The notes under the pieces: generated by a model | The model's database searches: none | What the model saw: the letters and a program-made list of their open reading frames with translations, nothing else | Told to the model about the DNA's origin: nothing | Shown here: piece after piece, positions 44,971 to 53,918 of the stretch | Position numbering within the stretch: the stretch's first letter is position 1 | Layout of the letters: every line of letters starts with the position of its first letter | Assembly: GCA_036960175.1 (NCBI GenBank) | Contig: JBALWH010000005.1 | Location: forward strand, 62,001-126,000 | Direction of reading: 5' to 3' | DNA length: 64,000 bases | DNA from: Motiliproteus sp036960175 | GTDB taxonomy: Bacteria > Pseudomonadota > Gammaproteobacteria > Pseudomonadales > Balneatricaceae | Program-made: the position numbers and the translations under genes

Positions 44971-45339
44971 ATGAAAGCATCAACATCGACCCACAACGGG
45001 AAAAAGTACCTGCATATTACCCGCTCTTCGTACACCGACTTGGATGATGTCAAAGCCTCAAGAAAAAACATAATACCGCTATTTCAGGATCTGGGGATTG
45101 AACGATTTCTGTCTGACTGTCGAAATATCAATTTTGACGACGTAAGCTCAATTGAATTAGATATCCTTGCCAAGGATTTAAAAAGCGACTTCCCTTCGTG
45201 TAATAAAGTCGCCGTCTTGTGCGAACCTGACTCCTTAAATTTATTTCAACATTACGAAAATTTGGGTGCTAACAATAACCTGGATGTTCAGCTTTATTCC
45301 GAACTGGAATCGGCAAAATCCTGGCTCTGCGAAAGCTAA
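44971..45339 (+). CDS. Hypothetical STAS/SpoIIAA-like protein
   Basis: The 122 residues are soluble, with alternating strands and helices (KKYLHITRSSYTD, ERFLSDCRNINFDDVSSIELD, KVAVLCEPDSLNLFQHYENL) in the order seen in STAS or SpoIIAA-like proteins of about this size. The serine normally phosphorylated in anti-sigma antagonists is not clearly placed, so family membership is tentative. A GGAG site precedes the ATG. The gene stands alone with possible operators in front. An alternative is an uncharacterised small-ligand domain. Confidence 0.5.
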   Translation: MKASTSTHNGKKYLHITRSSYTDLDDVKASRKNIIPLFQDLGIERFLSDCRNINFDDVSSIELDILAKDLKSDFPSCNKVAVLCEPDSLNLFQHYENLGANNNLDVQLYSELESAKSWLCES

Positions 45340-45721
45340 ATGAAGATCATCGTTCGATATTCGACAGCATAAAGATAGCAAACAAGCCAATACGACCAAC
45401 CGCAGCGGGTGCCGTTCGAGCCACTAGCACCCGCATCTAATCTTGCCGTTCTAGCAACTGACGAGAGCCGTCTTACGAGAGCCGTCTTACTAGAGCCATA
45501 TCCCATTGATAGCCCGCTGGACCGACAAGGTTACACATGCGTTTTTCAGGTATAACACGCCTAAACGATCATAAGCATGCTAAAAAACAGCCCCCCGGCA
45601 ATAAAAAAATATTAAACGGCCCATTTTTTGCTTAACATCTACCATTATCTCGTCAATTTAGACCCATATAAAGATTACGTACCTAACTAATTAGCCGTAA
45701 TACCTAGGCTGAGGACAACTT
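45340..45721. other. Intergenic region with a short tandem repeat
   Basis: The gap holds the sequence before the type III glutamine synthetase. A 14-bp unit, ACGAGAGCCGTCTT, occurs twice at 45461-45488 and in part at 45489-45497. An AT-rich stretch with A7 and T6 runs lies near 45600-45630. No gene or clear terminator is seen. Confidence 0.5.
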
Positions 45722-47899
45722 ATGAGTGGAAATAAATCCCGTATACAGGCTATTGCCAATATCACCAATCGCGCACCAAAAAAGTGCGTAGCGCCCGATC
45801 CATTGAAGGAAATATGGGCGATAGATGTTTTTAATCTCGCCAAAATGGAAGAAGCTCTGTCCAAAAATGCGTTTAAGGCGATTAAAAAAACGGTGCAAAC
45901 GGGTACCCCTCTTGATTCAGCTACCGCTGACGTAGTTGCTGCCGCAATGAAAGACTGGGCCATGGCAAAAGGCGCCAAGTTTTTCTCTCATATTTTCTAC
46001 CCAATGACCAACCTCACTGCGGAAAAGCACGATGGCTTCATCGTAACCAATTCCGATGGTGGTGCAATTACTGAATTTACTGGCAGCCTATTGATCAAGG
46101 GCGAGCCCGATGGTTCTTCATTCCCCAATGGCAGCCTGCGCATGACCAACGCTGCGCGCGGCTATACAGCGTGGGACCCAAGCAGCCCGGCTTACATTAT
46201 GCACACCGCCAACGGCACGACACTCATGATCCCAAGTGTCTTTATGTCCTGGACAGGCGAAGCCTTAGACAAAAAGATCCCTCTTCTTCGCTCTAATACC
46301 GCCATGGACAAAGCGGCCCGTAAGGTCCTGGCTCTAATGGGTGAAACCGAGATTGCGCCGCTTAATTCAAGCTGTGGTGCGGAACAAGAATACTTCTTAG
46401 TCGACGAGAACTTCGCCAATAGTCGTCCAGACCTTTTATTGGCAGGCCGCACCTTGTTTGGGGCTGCCCCAGCCAAAGGTCAACAGTTTGACGATCATTA
46501 CTTCGGTGCCATTCCTGCGCGCGTGCAGGTCTTTATGCAAGATTTTGAAGATAAGCTATACCGATTAGGAATCCCGGCTAAAACCCACCACAACGAGGTA
46601 GCTCCTGGTCAGTTTGAGATAGCGCCCTATTACGAAGCGGCTAACGTCGCCGCCGATCATCAACAACTGCTGATGACTTTGATGAGGGCTACAGCCAAAG
46701 AACACGGCTTCCTTTGTCTGCTACATGAGAAACCATTCGCGGGAATTAACGGCTCCGGTAAACACGTTAACTGGTCCGTCGGCAACTCGACCCAAGGCAA
46801 TTTACTGGACCCCGGCAGCACTCCTCACGACAACCTAAACTTCCTGCTCTTTTGTGGTGCGGTTATTCGAGGCGCGCACCTATATGGACCACTATTGCGC
46901 GCGGTCATAGCTTCTGCGGCTAACGACCATCGCTTAGGAGCCAATGAGGCACCGCCGGCGATTCTATCCGTCTACCTTGGCGAACAATTAGAAGGCGTTT
47001 TCAACGACATTAAAGCAGGAAAACTGCTCGAAAAGGCAAAATGCGGAGGCCTGATGGATCTGGGTTTATCTCAGATACTGCAGTTTGAACGCGACCCAGG
47101 GGATCGCAACAGGACATCGCCTTTTGCTTTTACCGGCAACCGCTTTGAATTCCGAGCAGTAGGTTCATCACAATCGGTATCTGGGCCACTGGTTGCTATG
47201 AATACCATGCTGGCAGATTCGCTAAATTGGATTGCCGAAAAACTAGAAAAAACTTTAGCTACTGACACGGACCAAGCAACCGCCGTTGCTAGTGTTCTGA
47301 AAGAGCTCATGGAACTGCACGGCAATGTAATCTTTGGTGGTGATGGCTACTCTACAGATTGGCATCACGCCGCTGTTGAAACCCATGGATTAAAGAACAT
47401 TCCAACCACAGCAGATGCCCTGCCAGCCTTTAAGGAAGAGTCCGTCATTAAGCTTTTTGAAACAACTGGCGTGCTTACCCCGGTTGAATTGGAGAGTCGT
47501 TTTGAGGTCTACGCAGAACAATATGTTCTGTCGATCGAGGTAGAAGCAAAGCTTGTTGTTGATATGGCCACAACTAAAATCTACCCCGCTGCCATTGCCT
47601 ATATATCCCAACTTAATGCTGCTGCATCTGGGTTGGCGAATACCGGAGTCGCTCTCGATAATACGGTCATCGAATCGACAGTAACGGAAGCAAACGCTCT
47701 GATGGTGGAGGTTAAAAAGCTCAGCGCAGCCCTCGAAAAGCATGACTTCGGTACTATCGAAGAGCATATGCACTATTGCGCACAAACATTGTGTACTTTA
47801 ATGCTGACCGTTCGGGGTCACGCTGATGCGCTAGAGGGCATGGTCTCCGACGAGCTATGGGCTCTGCCTAAATACCAGGAAATGTTGTTTATTAAATAA
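45722..47899 (+). CDS. glnN: Type III glutamine synthetase
   Basis: It forms glutamine from glutamate, ammonia and ATP. The 725 residues are typical of GSIII and far longer than GlnA type I (about 470). Family phrases include DVFNLAKMEEALSKNAF, FSHIFYPMTNLTAEKHDGF, LNSSCGAEQEYFLVDE, KTHHNEVAPGQFEIAPYYE, INGSGKHVNWS and NRFEFRAVGSS (each shown separately). GSIII enzymes are best known from Bacteroidetes, cyanobacteria and protists and are sporadic in gammaproteobacteria, so acquisition by transfer is plausible. It is transcribed alone and ends in a hairpin. Its control is not visible; no NtrC-type site was recognised. Confidence 0.95.
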   Translation: MSGNKSRIQAIANITNRAPKKCVAPDPLKEIWAIDVFNLAKMEEALSKNAFKAIKKTVQTGTPLDSATADVVAAAMKDWAMAKGAKFFSHIFYPMTNLTAEKHDGFIVTNSDGGAITEFTGSLLIKGEPDGSSFPNGSLRMTNAARGYTAWDPSSPAYIMHTANGTTLMIPSVFMSWTGEALDKKIPLLRSNTAMDKAARKVLALMGETEIAPLNSSCGAEQEYFLVDENFANSRPDLLLAGRTLFGAAPAKGQQFDDHYFGAIPARVQVFMQDFEDKLYRLGIPAKTHHNEVAPGQFEIAPYYEAANVAADHQQLLMTLMRATAKEHGFLCLLHEKPFAGINGSGKHVNWSVGNSTQGNLLDPGSTPHDNLNFLLFCGAVIRGAHLYGPLLRAVIASAANDHRLGANEAPPAILSVYLGEQLEGVFNDIKAGKLLEKAKCGGLMDLGLSQILQFERDPGDRNRTSPFAFTGNRFEFRAVGSSQSVSGPLVAMNTMLADSLNWIAEKLEKTLATDTDQATAVASVLKELMELHGNVIFGGDGYSTDWHHAAVETHGLKNIPTTADALPAFKEESVIKLFETTGVLTPVELESRFEVYAEQYVLSIEVEAKLVVDMATTKIYPAAIAYISQLNAAASGLANTGVALDNTVIESTVTEANALMVEVKKLSAALEKHDFGTIEEHMHYCAQTLCTLMLTVRGHADALEGMVSDELWALPKYQEMLFIK

Positions 47900-47908
47900 C
47901 CTAGTGAA

Positions 47909-47938
47909 AGACCCCGAGAGTTAGCCCTCTTGGGGTCT
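47909..47938 (+). terminator. Terminator-like hairpin after glnN
   Basis: AGACCCCGAGAG at 47909-47920 and CTCTTGGGGTCT at 47927-47938 form a 12-pair stem with one G-T pair. The T-run after it is weak (GGTTTCC). Confidence 0.7.
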
Positions 47939-48258
47939 GGTTTCCTGTGGGACCGATGATCAAAGCAGCGATGACAGACAATTCGAATGGGTTGTCGAAA
48001 ACCGTTAACGCTAAGATCCGGTCCTGCTCCAGATCTCTAAATAGAAGTCCTGCTCTAGATCCTTAAATGGATACCCTTAAATAAAGGTCTTCAATGCAAA
48101 GAAGGCGCTTGTTACGGGTTATTTATAACTCAACTCTCAACAAGGCTGGAACAGCAAACCCTAACCACATTGCCATCCGCAACAGAATTACCAACCTTAA
48201 TAGGTAAACTCAGCCTTTCAGCGACCCCGGCAATAGGCTCGATGAGTCATTCGAACCA
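47939..48258. other. Intergenic region after glnN, no gene seen
   Basis: An imperfect duplication of about 25 bases (CCTGCTCCAGATC and CCTGCTCTAGATC, each followed by TAAAT) lies at 48025-48080. No coding frame has a start signal. Confidence 0.4.
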
Positions 48259-49203
48259 TCAACGGCTTCTTTTGAGTTTTCCTGGCTGACGAGGCTTATG
48301 GCTGGGTCTACTTGCTACTTTTTTCTTGTCGCCACTTGCTGTTTTTTTATTGGAGGGTTTTCTATTAGCGGGAGTTTTATTGGAGGCGGATTTATTAGCG
48401 GGTTTTCTATTGGAGGGGCTTTTATTGGCGGGCTTATAGGACGTCTTTTTCTGGACCTTTTTAGTTCCTGCAGCAGCTTCCGATGACGATTTCTCTGTTA
48501 GCTGAAATAAACTATTCAGCTCCGTCTCGTTCAAATTACGCCACTCGCCTATCGGCAATCCCTTTAAGCCGATGGTCATGATTCGAACTCTCTCGAGCTT
48601 CGTTACTTCATAGCCAAAGTGCTCGCACATACGGCGAATCTGGCGATTCAGCCCTTGTACCAACGTCATTCTGAAAACAGTGGACGACTCTTTGCTGACT
48701 TTGCATTTTTTAGTGACCGTGCCCAAGATCGGGACGCCAGCGCCAAGAGACACAATAAAATCATCCGTAATGGGTTTGTTGACGGTAACGACGTATTCTT
48801 TTTCGTGATTATTGCCGGCGCGCAGTATCTTATTGACTAAATCACCATTACTGGTCAGAAAAATCAGACCTTGTGAATCTTTATCCAAGCGACCTATGGG
48901 AAAGATACGTGTGCTGTGGTTGATAAAATCAACGATATTGTGCCGTTCACTCCCTTCGGTTGTGCTGACAATACCGACCGGTTTATTGAGTGCGATAAAA
49001 ACCAACTCTTCTTCATCAAGAGGCTCAATCGGCTGGCCGTTAACCTTTACGTTATCACCCGCAAAAACCTGATCCCCTATCTTTGCTCGCTTACCATTAA
49101 TGCGCACATTGCCCTGTTCAATATAGCGATCGGCATCGCGACGTGAACAAAGGCCACTTTCACTAATGAACTTATTTAGACGAGTAGACGTTTTCGTAAA
49201 CAT
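48259..49203 (-). CDS. rluF: 23S rRNA pseudouridine(2604) synthase RluF
   Basis: RluF isomerises uridine to pseudouridine in 23S rRNA. The ATG at 49203 is chosen because the protein then begins like E. coli RluF (RLNKFISESGLCSRRDADRYIEQG in two parts: an S4 domain). The catalytic domain follows with the aspartate in FPIGRLDKDSQGL, and QGLNRQIRRMCEHFGYEVTKLERVR closes it. The last 70 residues are a low-complexity, lysine-rich tail of repeated K-P-A/S-N-K units, expected to bind RNA non-specifically. Length is 314 residues, tail longer than in E. coli. A neighbouring gene at 54116 encodes a second pseudouridine synthase. Confidence 0.94.
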   Translation of the reverse strand: MFTKTSTRLNKFISESGLCSRRDADRYIEQGNVRINGKRAKIGDQVFAGDNVKVNGQPIEPLDEEELVFIALNKPVGIVSTTEGSERHNIVDFINHSTRIFPIGRLDKDSQGLIFLTSNGDLVNKILRAGNNHEKEYVVTVNKPITDDFIVSLGAGVPILGTVTKKCKVSKESSTVFRMTLVQGLNRQIRRMCEHFGYEVTKLERVRIMTIGLKGLPIGEWRNLNETELNSLFQLTEKSSSEAAAGTKKVQKKTSYKPANKSPSNRKPANKSASNKTPANRKPSNKKTASGDKKKVASRPSHKPRQPGKLKRSR

Positions 49204-49384
49204 GGAATGGTTTCGTATGAAAGGATGAATAGGCATAGAACAGAAGCGTAGCTTAAACGTCCTCAACCCAAGTGACAATCATAAAGGGGAATCCGGGCTT
49301 GCGACCTCTTACCGCTCACTCACTCGAGACCAAAAAACAAAGCGACCAAGCAAAACTGATACTCCTTTCTTCTCTCGCCTGCAT

Positions 49385-49401
49385 TTTAAGGTTCATTTAA
49401 G
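49385..49401 (+). promoter_or_regulatory. PmrA/QseB-like direct-repeat box
   Basis: TTTAAG-GTTCA-TTTAAG is a pair of identical hexamers with 11-base spacing, the pattern bound by OmpR-type regulators of the PmrA/QseB group. It lies 45 bases before the cytochrome b gene, which heads the unit that includes an OmpR-type regulator at 51390. Confidence 0.55.
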
Positions 49402-49445
49402 CATCCATTTATTAACCTGTACTCATCAACCAGAGGAGTACAGCA

Positions 49446-50036
49446 ATGCATCATTCAAGCAATAGTCCAGGACCGGACAAAACAGTGGTTTGGGACATCT
49501 ATATCCGAATATTTCACTGGTCGCTGGTCAGCTTTTTTATCATCGCCTATGTCACTGAAGATGACTGGCTCTACCTGCACAGCTTTGCCGGTTACAGCAT
49601 CACCGGGTTACTAATATTTAGGCTGTTCTGGGGATTGATCGGAACACGCTATGCGCGATTTTCCAGCTTTGTGACTCATCCAAGAAAAGTGTTGGGTTAT
49701 GTAAAAACTCTATTTAGCGGCCATCCAAAACACTACACCGGGCATAACCCTGCAGGCGGAATCATGATCCTTCTTTTGATTATTTTTCTGCTACTTACCG
49801 CTGTTACCGGCATGGCAACTCTCGCCACCGAGGGATTAGGTCCTTTAGCCAATACCTTCCTCGCTTCCATGTCTGACGACTGGTTCGAAGATATTCACGA
49901 GGCTTTAGCCAACCTGGTGCTGTTGTTGATCGGCGTGCATATCGCAGGCGTGGTCGTCAGTAGTGTTTTACACCGTGAAAATCTGATTCGCGCCATGTTT
50001 GACGGACGTAAGGCAGCACAACAGGAGGAATCATAA
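49446..50036 (+). CDS. Cytochrome b561-type membrane protein
   Basis: The 196 residues make about four membrane helices. VWDIYIRIFHWSLVSFF holds the first haem histidine; LHSFAGYSITGLL, HYTGHNPAGGIMIL and VLLLIGVHIAGVVV supply further histidines in or near helices, as in two-haem b561 proteins. It probably moves electrons from the quinol pool to the c-type cytochromes encoded just downstream. An AGAGGAG site precedes the ATG, and the stop overlaps the next ATG by one base (TAATG). A PmrA-like box sits upstream. Confidence 0.88.
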   Translation: MHHSSNSPGPDKTVVWDIYIRIFHWSLVSFFIIAYVTEDDWLYLHSFAGYSITGLLIFRLFWGLIGTRYARFSSFVTHPRKVLGYVKTLFSGHPKHYTGHNPAGGIMILLLIIFLLLTAVTGMATLATEGLGPLANTFLASMSDDWFEDIHEALANLVLLLIGVHIAGVVVSSVLHRENLIRAMFDGRKAAQQEES

Positions 50037-50422
50037 TGAAGCAGACCATCATGGTAATCACAGTCGCGCTGATATTCTCCGCTCATCTGTCGGCAGCACC
50101 CGATGCGGTTGAACTGATGATGAACGAATACCAAGCACAGGGCGCCTCAGCGTCCTCCTCTGAACAAGGACGAAAGCTATGGCAGACAGAAACTAATGGC
50201 CGCAGCTGCACCAATTGCCATACCGATGACCCCCGCGCACAAGGCCGTCATCAAAAAACAGGCAAAGCGATAGAGGCGCTTGCCCCCTCTGTTAATACGA
50301 AACGTCTAACGAAAACAAAGACCATCCGAAAATGGCTAAAACGGAACTGTAAATGGACCTTTGGACAAGAATGTACCGCGCAACAAAAAGGGGATTTTTT
50401 AGCCTGGCTACGACAGCAATAA
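50036..50422 (+). CDS. DUF1924-type cytochrome c
   Basis: A signal peptide ending at LSAA precedes a 110-residue single-haem domain. S-C-T-N-C-H near residue 58 is the attachment motif; RHQKTGKAIEALAPSVN and a second cysteine pair (RNCKWTFGQECTAQQKG) match SHP/DUF1924 haem proteins, where that pair forms a disulfide. Its place is periplasmic. It follows the b561 gene with a one-base overlap and precedes the two-haem cytochrome by 25 bases, so the three form one electron path. Confidence 0.88.
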   Translation: MKQTIMVITVALIFSAHLSAAPDAVELMMNEYQAQGASASSSEQGRKLWQTETNGRSCTNCHTDDPRAQGRHQKTGKAIEALAPSVNTKRLTKTKTIRKWLKRNCKWTFGQECTAQQKGDFLAWLRQQ

Positions 50423-50447
50423 CGAATATAAATCAGAGGATTGAATC

Positions 50448-51047
50448 ATGAAAGAACATGTATCCATTTGGCGCTGGACCTTAGGTGGTGTTTTACTCAC
50501 TAGCGCCTTGGGCCTAGGACTGACGGGAATAATGACCAGCAACGTGCAAGCCGACCGCAGCGGCTATGAGCACGATGATGACGATAACAAATGGACTGGC
50601 TCGCGCTGGGGGGGGGTTGAGAAAAACGACCTGTATCAGCAAGAGTGCGGAGATTGCCATCTGGCCTATCCTCCGCAACTGCTGCCTCCGCAATCCTGGG
50701 AGCAGGTAATGGATAATCTGGATAACCATTACGGCGATAACGCAGAGCTGGAGCTGAATGACAAAAAGCAAATCCAGAATTACCTGCTGAACTATGCAGC
50801 AGGACGCTATAACTATGGATCGTCTAATAAATTCATGAGTGCTAATATGGATCGCAGCGGACCTCCACGAATCACGGAATTACGCTATTTTTTAAAAGAG
50901 CATGATGAAATACCGCAAAGACTAGTATCGACCAATAAACAGGTGAGTTCTTTTAGCCAATGCGATGCTTGTCACAAGAATGCTGTTGCAGGAGATTTCG
51001 ATGAAGATGAAGTGTCTATACCGGGCTACGGTCGTTGGGATGATTAG
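50448..51047 (+). CDS. Periplasmic two-haem cytochrome c
   Basis: The 199 residues open with a signal or anchor helix (about 10-32), then an acidic run YEHDDDDNKW. Two attachment motifs are visible: C-G-D-C-H in QQECGDCHLAYPPQLLP and C-D-A-C-H in FSQCDACHKNAV, about 103 residues apart, giving a dihaem protein. It probably accepts electrons from the b561/DUF1924 pair. Its last 47 bases overlap the PepSY gene in another frame, where an AGGAG site inside this gene serves the next start. Confidence 0.88.
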   Translation: MKEHVSIWRWTLGGVLLTSALGLGLTGIMTSNVQADRSGYEHDDDDNKWTGSRWGGVEKNDLYQQECGDCHLAYPPQLLPPQSWEQVMDNLDNHYGDNAELELNDKKQIQNYLLNYAAGRYNYGSSNKFMSANMDRSGPPRITELRYFLKEHDEIPQRLVSTNKQVSSFSQCDACHKNAVAGDFDEDEVSIPGYGRWDD

Positions 51048-51318
51048 CGTCCTGGCAAGCGCTTCTTTACCGCCCTTGCTGCTAGCAGATTCATTGAATC
51101 AGGATGATGTTCTGCCGCTGCTGAAACAAGGCGCTCTGATTCCCCTTGAAACATTATTAGAGCGCCACCGTGACAAACTAAAAGGAAGGCTAATCGACTT
51201 AGAGCTGGAGCATGAGCGAGGACGACTGGTTTACGAGTTAGAACTGATTGATGACCAAGGGGTGGTGCGAGAGTACCTAATAGACGCCAGTAATGGCGAA
51301 TGGCTGGGTGAGGATTAA
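51001..51318 (+). CDS. PepSY-domain protein
   Basis: The 105 residues start at the ATG at 51001, with AGGAG six bases ahead; the earlier start in frame would overlap the cytochrome gene even more. A signal peptide (about 1-27) leads to one PepSY domain (LPLLKQGALIPLETLLERH, GRLIDLELEHERGRLVYELELID, IDASNGEW). PepSY proteins act outside the cytoplasm and often sit beside two-component systems and cytochromes, as here. It overlaps the previous gene by 47 bases and is 71 bases before the regulator gene. Confidence 0.85.
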   Translation: MKMKCLYRATVVGMISVLASASLPPLLLADSLNQDDVLPLLKQGALIPLETLLERHRDKLKGRLIDLELEHERGRLVYELELIDDQGVVREYLIDASNGEWLGED

Positions 51319-51389
51319 GCCCTCAAGGACCTCGGTGCTGTTAACCCACAGATGGCTAATCCGTCAGCTCAAAAAACAAGAGTCTAACG

Positions 51390-52058
51390 ATGAAAATATT
51401 GCTGGTTGAAGACGATATTCCGCTGTGCAAAGAGCTAAAGAAAGCGCTGAATAACGTCGGCTATGCGACTGAAATCAGTCACGATGGCATTGATGCTGAG
51501 TTTCTCGGTAACGAAGAAGATTTCGACGCCGTCGTACTGGACTTAGGCTTACCCGGCCGATCAGGATTAGACGTATTAAATCATTGGCGGGCACAGAACA
51601 ATCAGACGCCTGTTTTGATCCTCACGGCGAGGGACAGCTGGCACGAACGAGTCGATGGTCTGAAGGCAGGAGCGGATGACTACTTAGGCAAACCATTTCA
51701 CACTGAAGAACTTCTAGCGCGCTTAGAAGCGGTGATTCGTCGCCATCATGGTCATGCTGATAACGTCCTGGAACACGGCAACATAACGCTCAATACCGAC
51801 ACTCAGCAGCTCAGCCTAGCCGATAACCCTCCACAGCGTCTCACCGGTATCGAGTATCGACTGATGCGCTTATTATTGATGGACCCCGGGCGCATTTTTT
51901 CCAAGACTGAAATTAGCGAACACATTTACGAAGAGGACGATTTTCGAGACAGCAACGTGGTTGAAGTTTATGTCAACCGTCTACGCAGTCGCTTCGCCAA
52001 ATCTTTGATTGAGACTCACCGGGGACAAGGCTATCGCTTGGGTGCAATCACCCTATGA
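51390..52058 (+). CDS. OmpR-family response regulator (PmrA/QseB-like)
   Basis: The receiver (residues 1-115) carries D51 in VVLDLGLPGRSG, and the K of GKPFH follows at about 103. The C-terminal winged helix (EYRLMRLLLMDPGRIFSKTEISEHIY, VVEVYVNRLRSRF, in parts) is of the OmpR type. The gene overlaps the kinase start by four bases (ATGA). The direct-repeat box at 49385 upstream of the cytochrome genes fits this type of regulator, so self-control of the whole cluster is inferred. Confidence 0.93.
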   Translation: MKILLVEDDIPLCKELKKALNNVGYATEISHDGIDAEFLGNEEDFDAVVLDLGLPGRSGLDVLNHWRAQNNQTPVLILTARDSWHERVDGLKAGADDYLGKPFHTEELLARLEAVIRRHHGHADNVLEHGNITLNTDTQQLSLADNPPQRLTGIEYRLMRLLLMDPGRIFSKTEISEHIYEEDDFRDSNVVEVYVNRLRSRFAKSLIETHRGQGYRLGAITL

Positions 52059-53365
52059 TCTCAATTGAACGGCGTATACGAACCGGATTAGTGCTGTCCC
52101 TACTGTTAATCTTTACGCTACTGGCAGTGCTCGCAGATTATGGCGTAAAGCAGCTCAGCCAGGGGTTTATTGTAACCAGGCTTCAGCACGATAGTGACAG
52201 TCTGATTAAGGCCCTGACATTATCCAGTAACGACAGCTGGGAACTGAATCAACAACACATACCCACAATTTACCAACGAGTAAAATCCGGACATTACTTC
52301 CAGATTCGCGCCGGTCAGCAGTTAATCAGATCACGCTCTTTATGGGATCAAACGCCGAAGATCACCGACAATCCAAGCGCTAACGGTCTCACGACAACCG
52401 AAACCTACGGTGATGAGAGCAGGTTAATCTGGCAACAGGAAATTGAGTATCAAGGACACTCTGTCACCTTATGGATAGCAGAAGACATTGCACCGTTTGA
52501 GCAGCAATGGCGACAGTTCTCATTCGTATTATATGCCTCCATGATTATCGCCCTAGGTTTATTGGTGTTGCTACAGCGTTACTTGCTACGCAAAAGTTTT
52601 CGCCAAGTTCATTCATTGAAGCAAGCGATCCAACGCTTACAACAGGGTGAAATAGAGGCCTTGGCAGACGATGTGCCATCAGAAATCCAGCCGTTGACTG
52701 AAGAGATTAATCATTTACTTCAACGCTTGGAGCAACGCATTAGTCGTTCTCGCACCGCCATGGGAAATTTGGCCCACGAGCTCAAACGGGTGCTACAGCA
52801 GCTACACCTGTTACAAAGCTCGTTGCCTGAATCAATACAACCTGAATTCGCAAAAGCTCTCGAACAAATACGCAGACTGACCGAGCGTGAACTTAAGCGC
52901 GCCCGCATTGCCGGGACTCCTCACCCAGGCAGGCGGTTTATTCCCAACCAGGATATTCCTCACCTGAGTGAGCTATTTAAGCGAATCTATCCGCATATTG
53001 AGCTTGCAGCACACGCAGTTGAGTCCAGCGAGCTGCCCTTCGATCGCGATGACATGCTGGAACTGATCGGCAATCTCGTCGATAACGGCTGCAAATTCGG
53101 AGTATCCCGAGTCAGCCTTGATTTGACTCTCGATAATGAGGCTCTTGTTATAAAAGTGAATGACGATGGCGCGGGCATCCCCCAACCCACGAGAATGGAC
53201 TTATTGGAACGTGGTACTCGTATTGACGAATCGATCAGCGGCCATGGATTAGGGTTATCCATCTGCAAGATGATCATAGATAGCTATGCCGGACAGCTTC
53301 AGATCAGCTCCGATCAAAGTAAAAACAGCTATTGCGAAGTAACGGTCCGCCTGCCGCTGAACTAA
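52055..53365 (+). CDS. Sensor histidine kinase with atypical H-box
   Basis: The 436 residues have membrane helices at about 8-28 and 155-175, a periplasmic sensor domain between them, a HAMP-like linker, HisKA and an ATPase domain (NLVDNGCKFG, DDGAGIP, GHGLGLSICKM). The phospho-histidine is H241 in NLAHELKRVLQQL. In QseC/PhoQ relatives this box has a proline after the lysine (LKTPL); here RV replaces it. That proline matters for phosphatase balance in related kinases, so signalling may be biased. It partners the regulator at 51390 and probably reports periplasmic redox or metal state. Confidence 0.9.
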   Translation: MISIERRIRTGLVLSLLLIFTLLAVLADYGVKQLSQGFIVTRLQHDSDSLIKALTLSSNDSWELNQQHIPTIYQRVKSGHYFQIRAGQQLIRSRSLWDQTPKITDNPSANGLTTTETYGDESRLIWQQEIEYQGHSVTLWIAEDIAPFEQQWRQFSFVLYASMIIALGLLVLLQRYLLRKSFRQVHSLKQAIQRLQQGEIEALADDVPSEIQPLTEEINHLLQRLEQRISRSRTAMGNLAHELKRVLQQLHLLQSSLPESIQPEFAKALEQIRRLTERELKRARIAGTPHPGRRFIPNQDIPHLSELFKRIYPHIELAAHAVESSELPFDRDDMLELIGNLVDNGCKFGVSRVSLDLTLDNEALVIKVNDDGAGIPQPTRMDLLERGTRIDESISGHGLGLSICKMIIDSYAGQLQISSDQSKNSYCEVTVRLPLN

Positions 53366-53588
53366 CAACATGCAGCCTTGTGTTTGGATCTGCGTTAGTG
53401 CATAACCGTGGAACGTTTTTGAGCGCTGGTCGTCTATGACCTAAGAAGACCTAGCCAGCGCTAGCTATCCAACGACGAGAACCCAGCGATTTTACTCGCT
53501 GAGCTCCGTGAACAAGAATGGCGGATCAGATCGGTGTAGTATAAGCCTACCCAAATGATGCCGCTTTAAAAAATAAGGAATGGAATAT

Positions 53589-53918
53589 ATGGATAAGGCG
53601 CTTGAGGCTATTCAGAGCCTTCCGGCTGAGTACAGGGACAAGATCGTTGTTCATTGCATTCCAGGTGATTCAGAGCGGCTGGCTAAAGCACTTGATGCCG
53701 CATTGAAATGCTACAGTGACCTCCACAAAAGGAATAGCGAGGGGGTTACCAGCAAGCACAAACATGTGAGTGAGACCTTGGAGCAGATACGGTCTGGACT
53801 GGCTGCTGAATTGCTACGGCTGGAAGGGTTCGATCTAGCGGCAGCAAAGGCACGAGGTAAAGCAGAGGTCGGTAAACCAAAGGGTCCGGTCCGTAAAACC
53901 GGAATTACAAACGGCTGA
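53589..53918 (+). CDS. Hypothetical small soluble protein
   Basis: I do not recognise this 109-residue protein. AAGGA eight bases before the ATG at 53589 decides the start; the ATG three codons earlier would be too close to it. It is mostly helical and charged (DKALEAIQSLPAEYRDKI, SERLAKALDAALKCYSDLHKRN) and ends in a basic, glycine-rich tail (KPKGPVRKTGITNG). No signal peptide is present. Neighbours are the sensor kinase upstream and a convergent pseudouridine synthase. The gap 53366-53588 holds nothing else that I can support. Confidence 0.55.
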   Translation: MDKALEAIQSLPAEYRDKIVVHCIPGDSERLAKALDAALKCYSDLHKRNSEGVTSKHKHVSETLEQIRSGLAAELLRLEGFDLAAAKARGKAEVGKPKGPVRKTGITNG

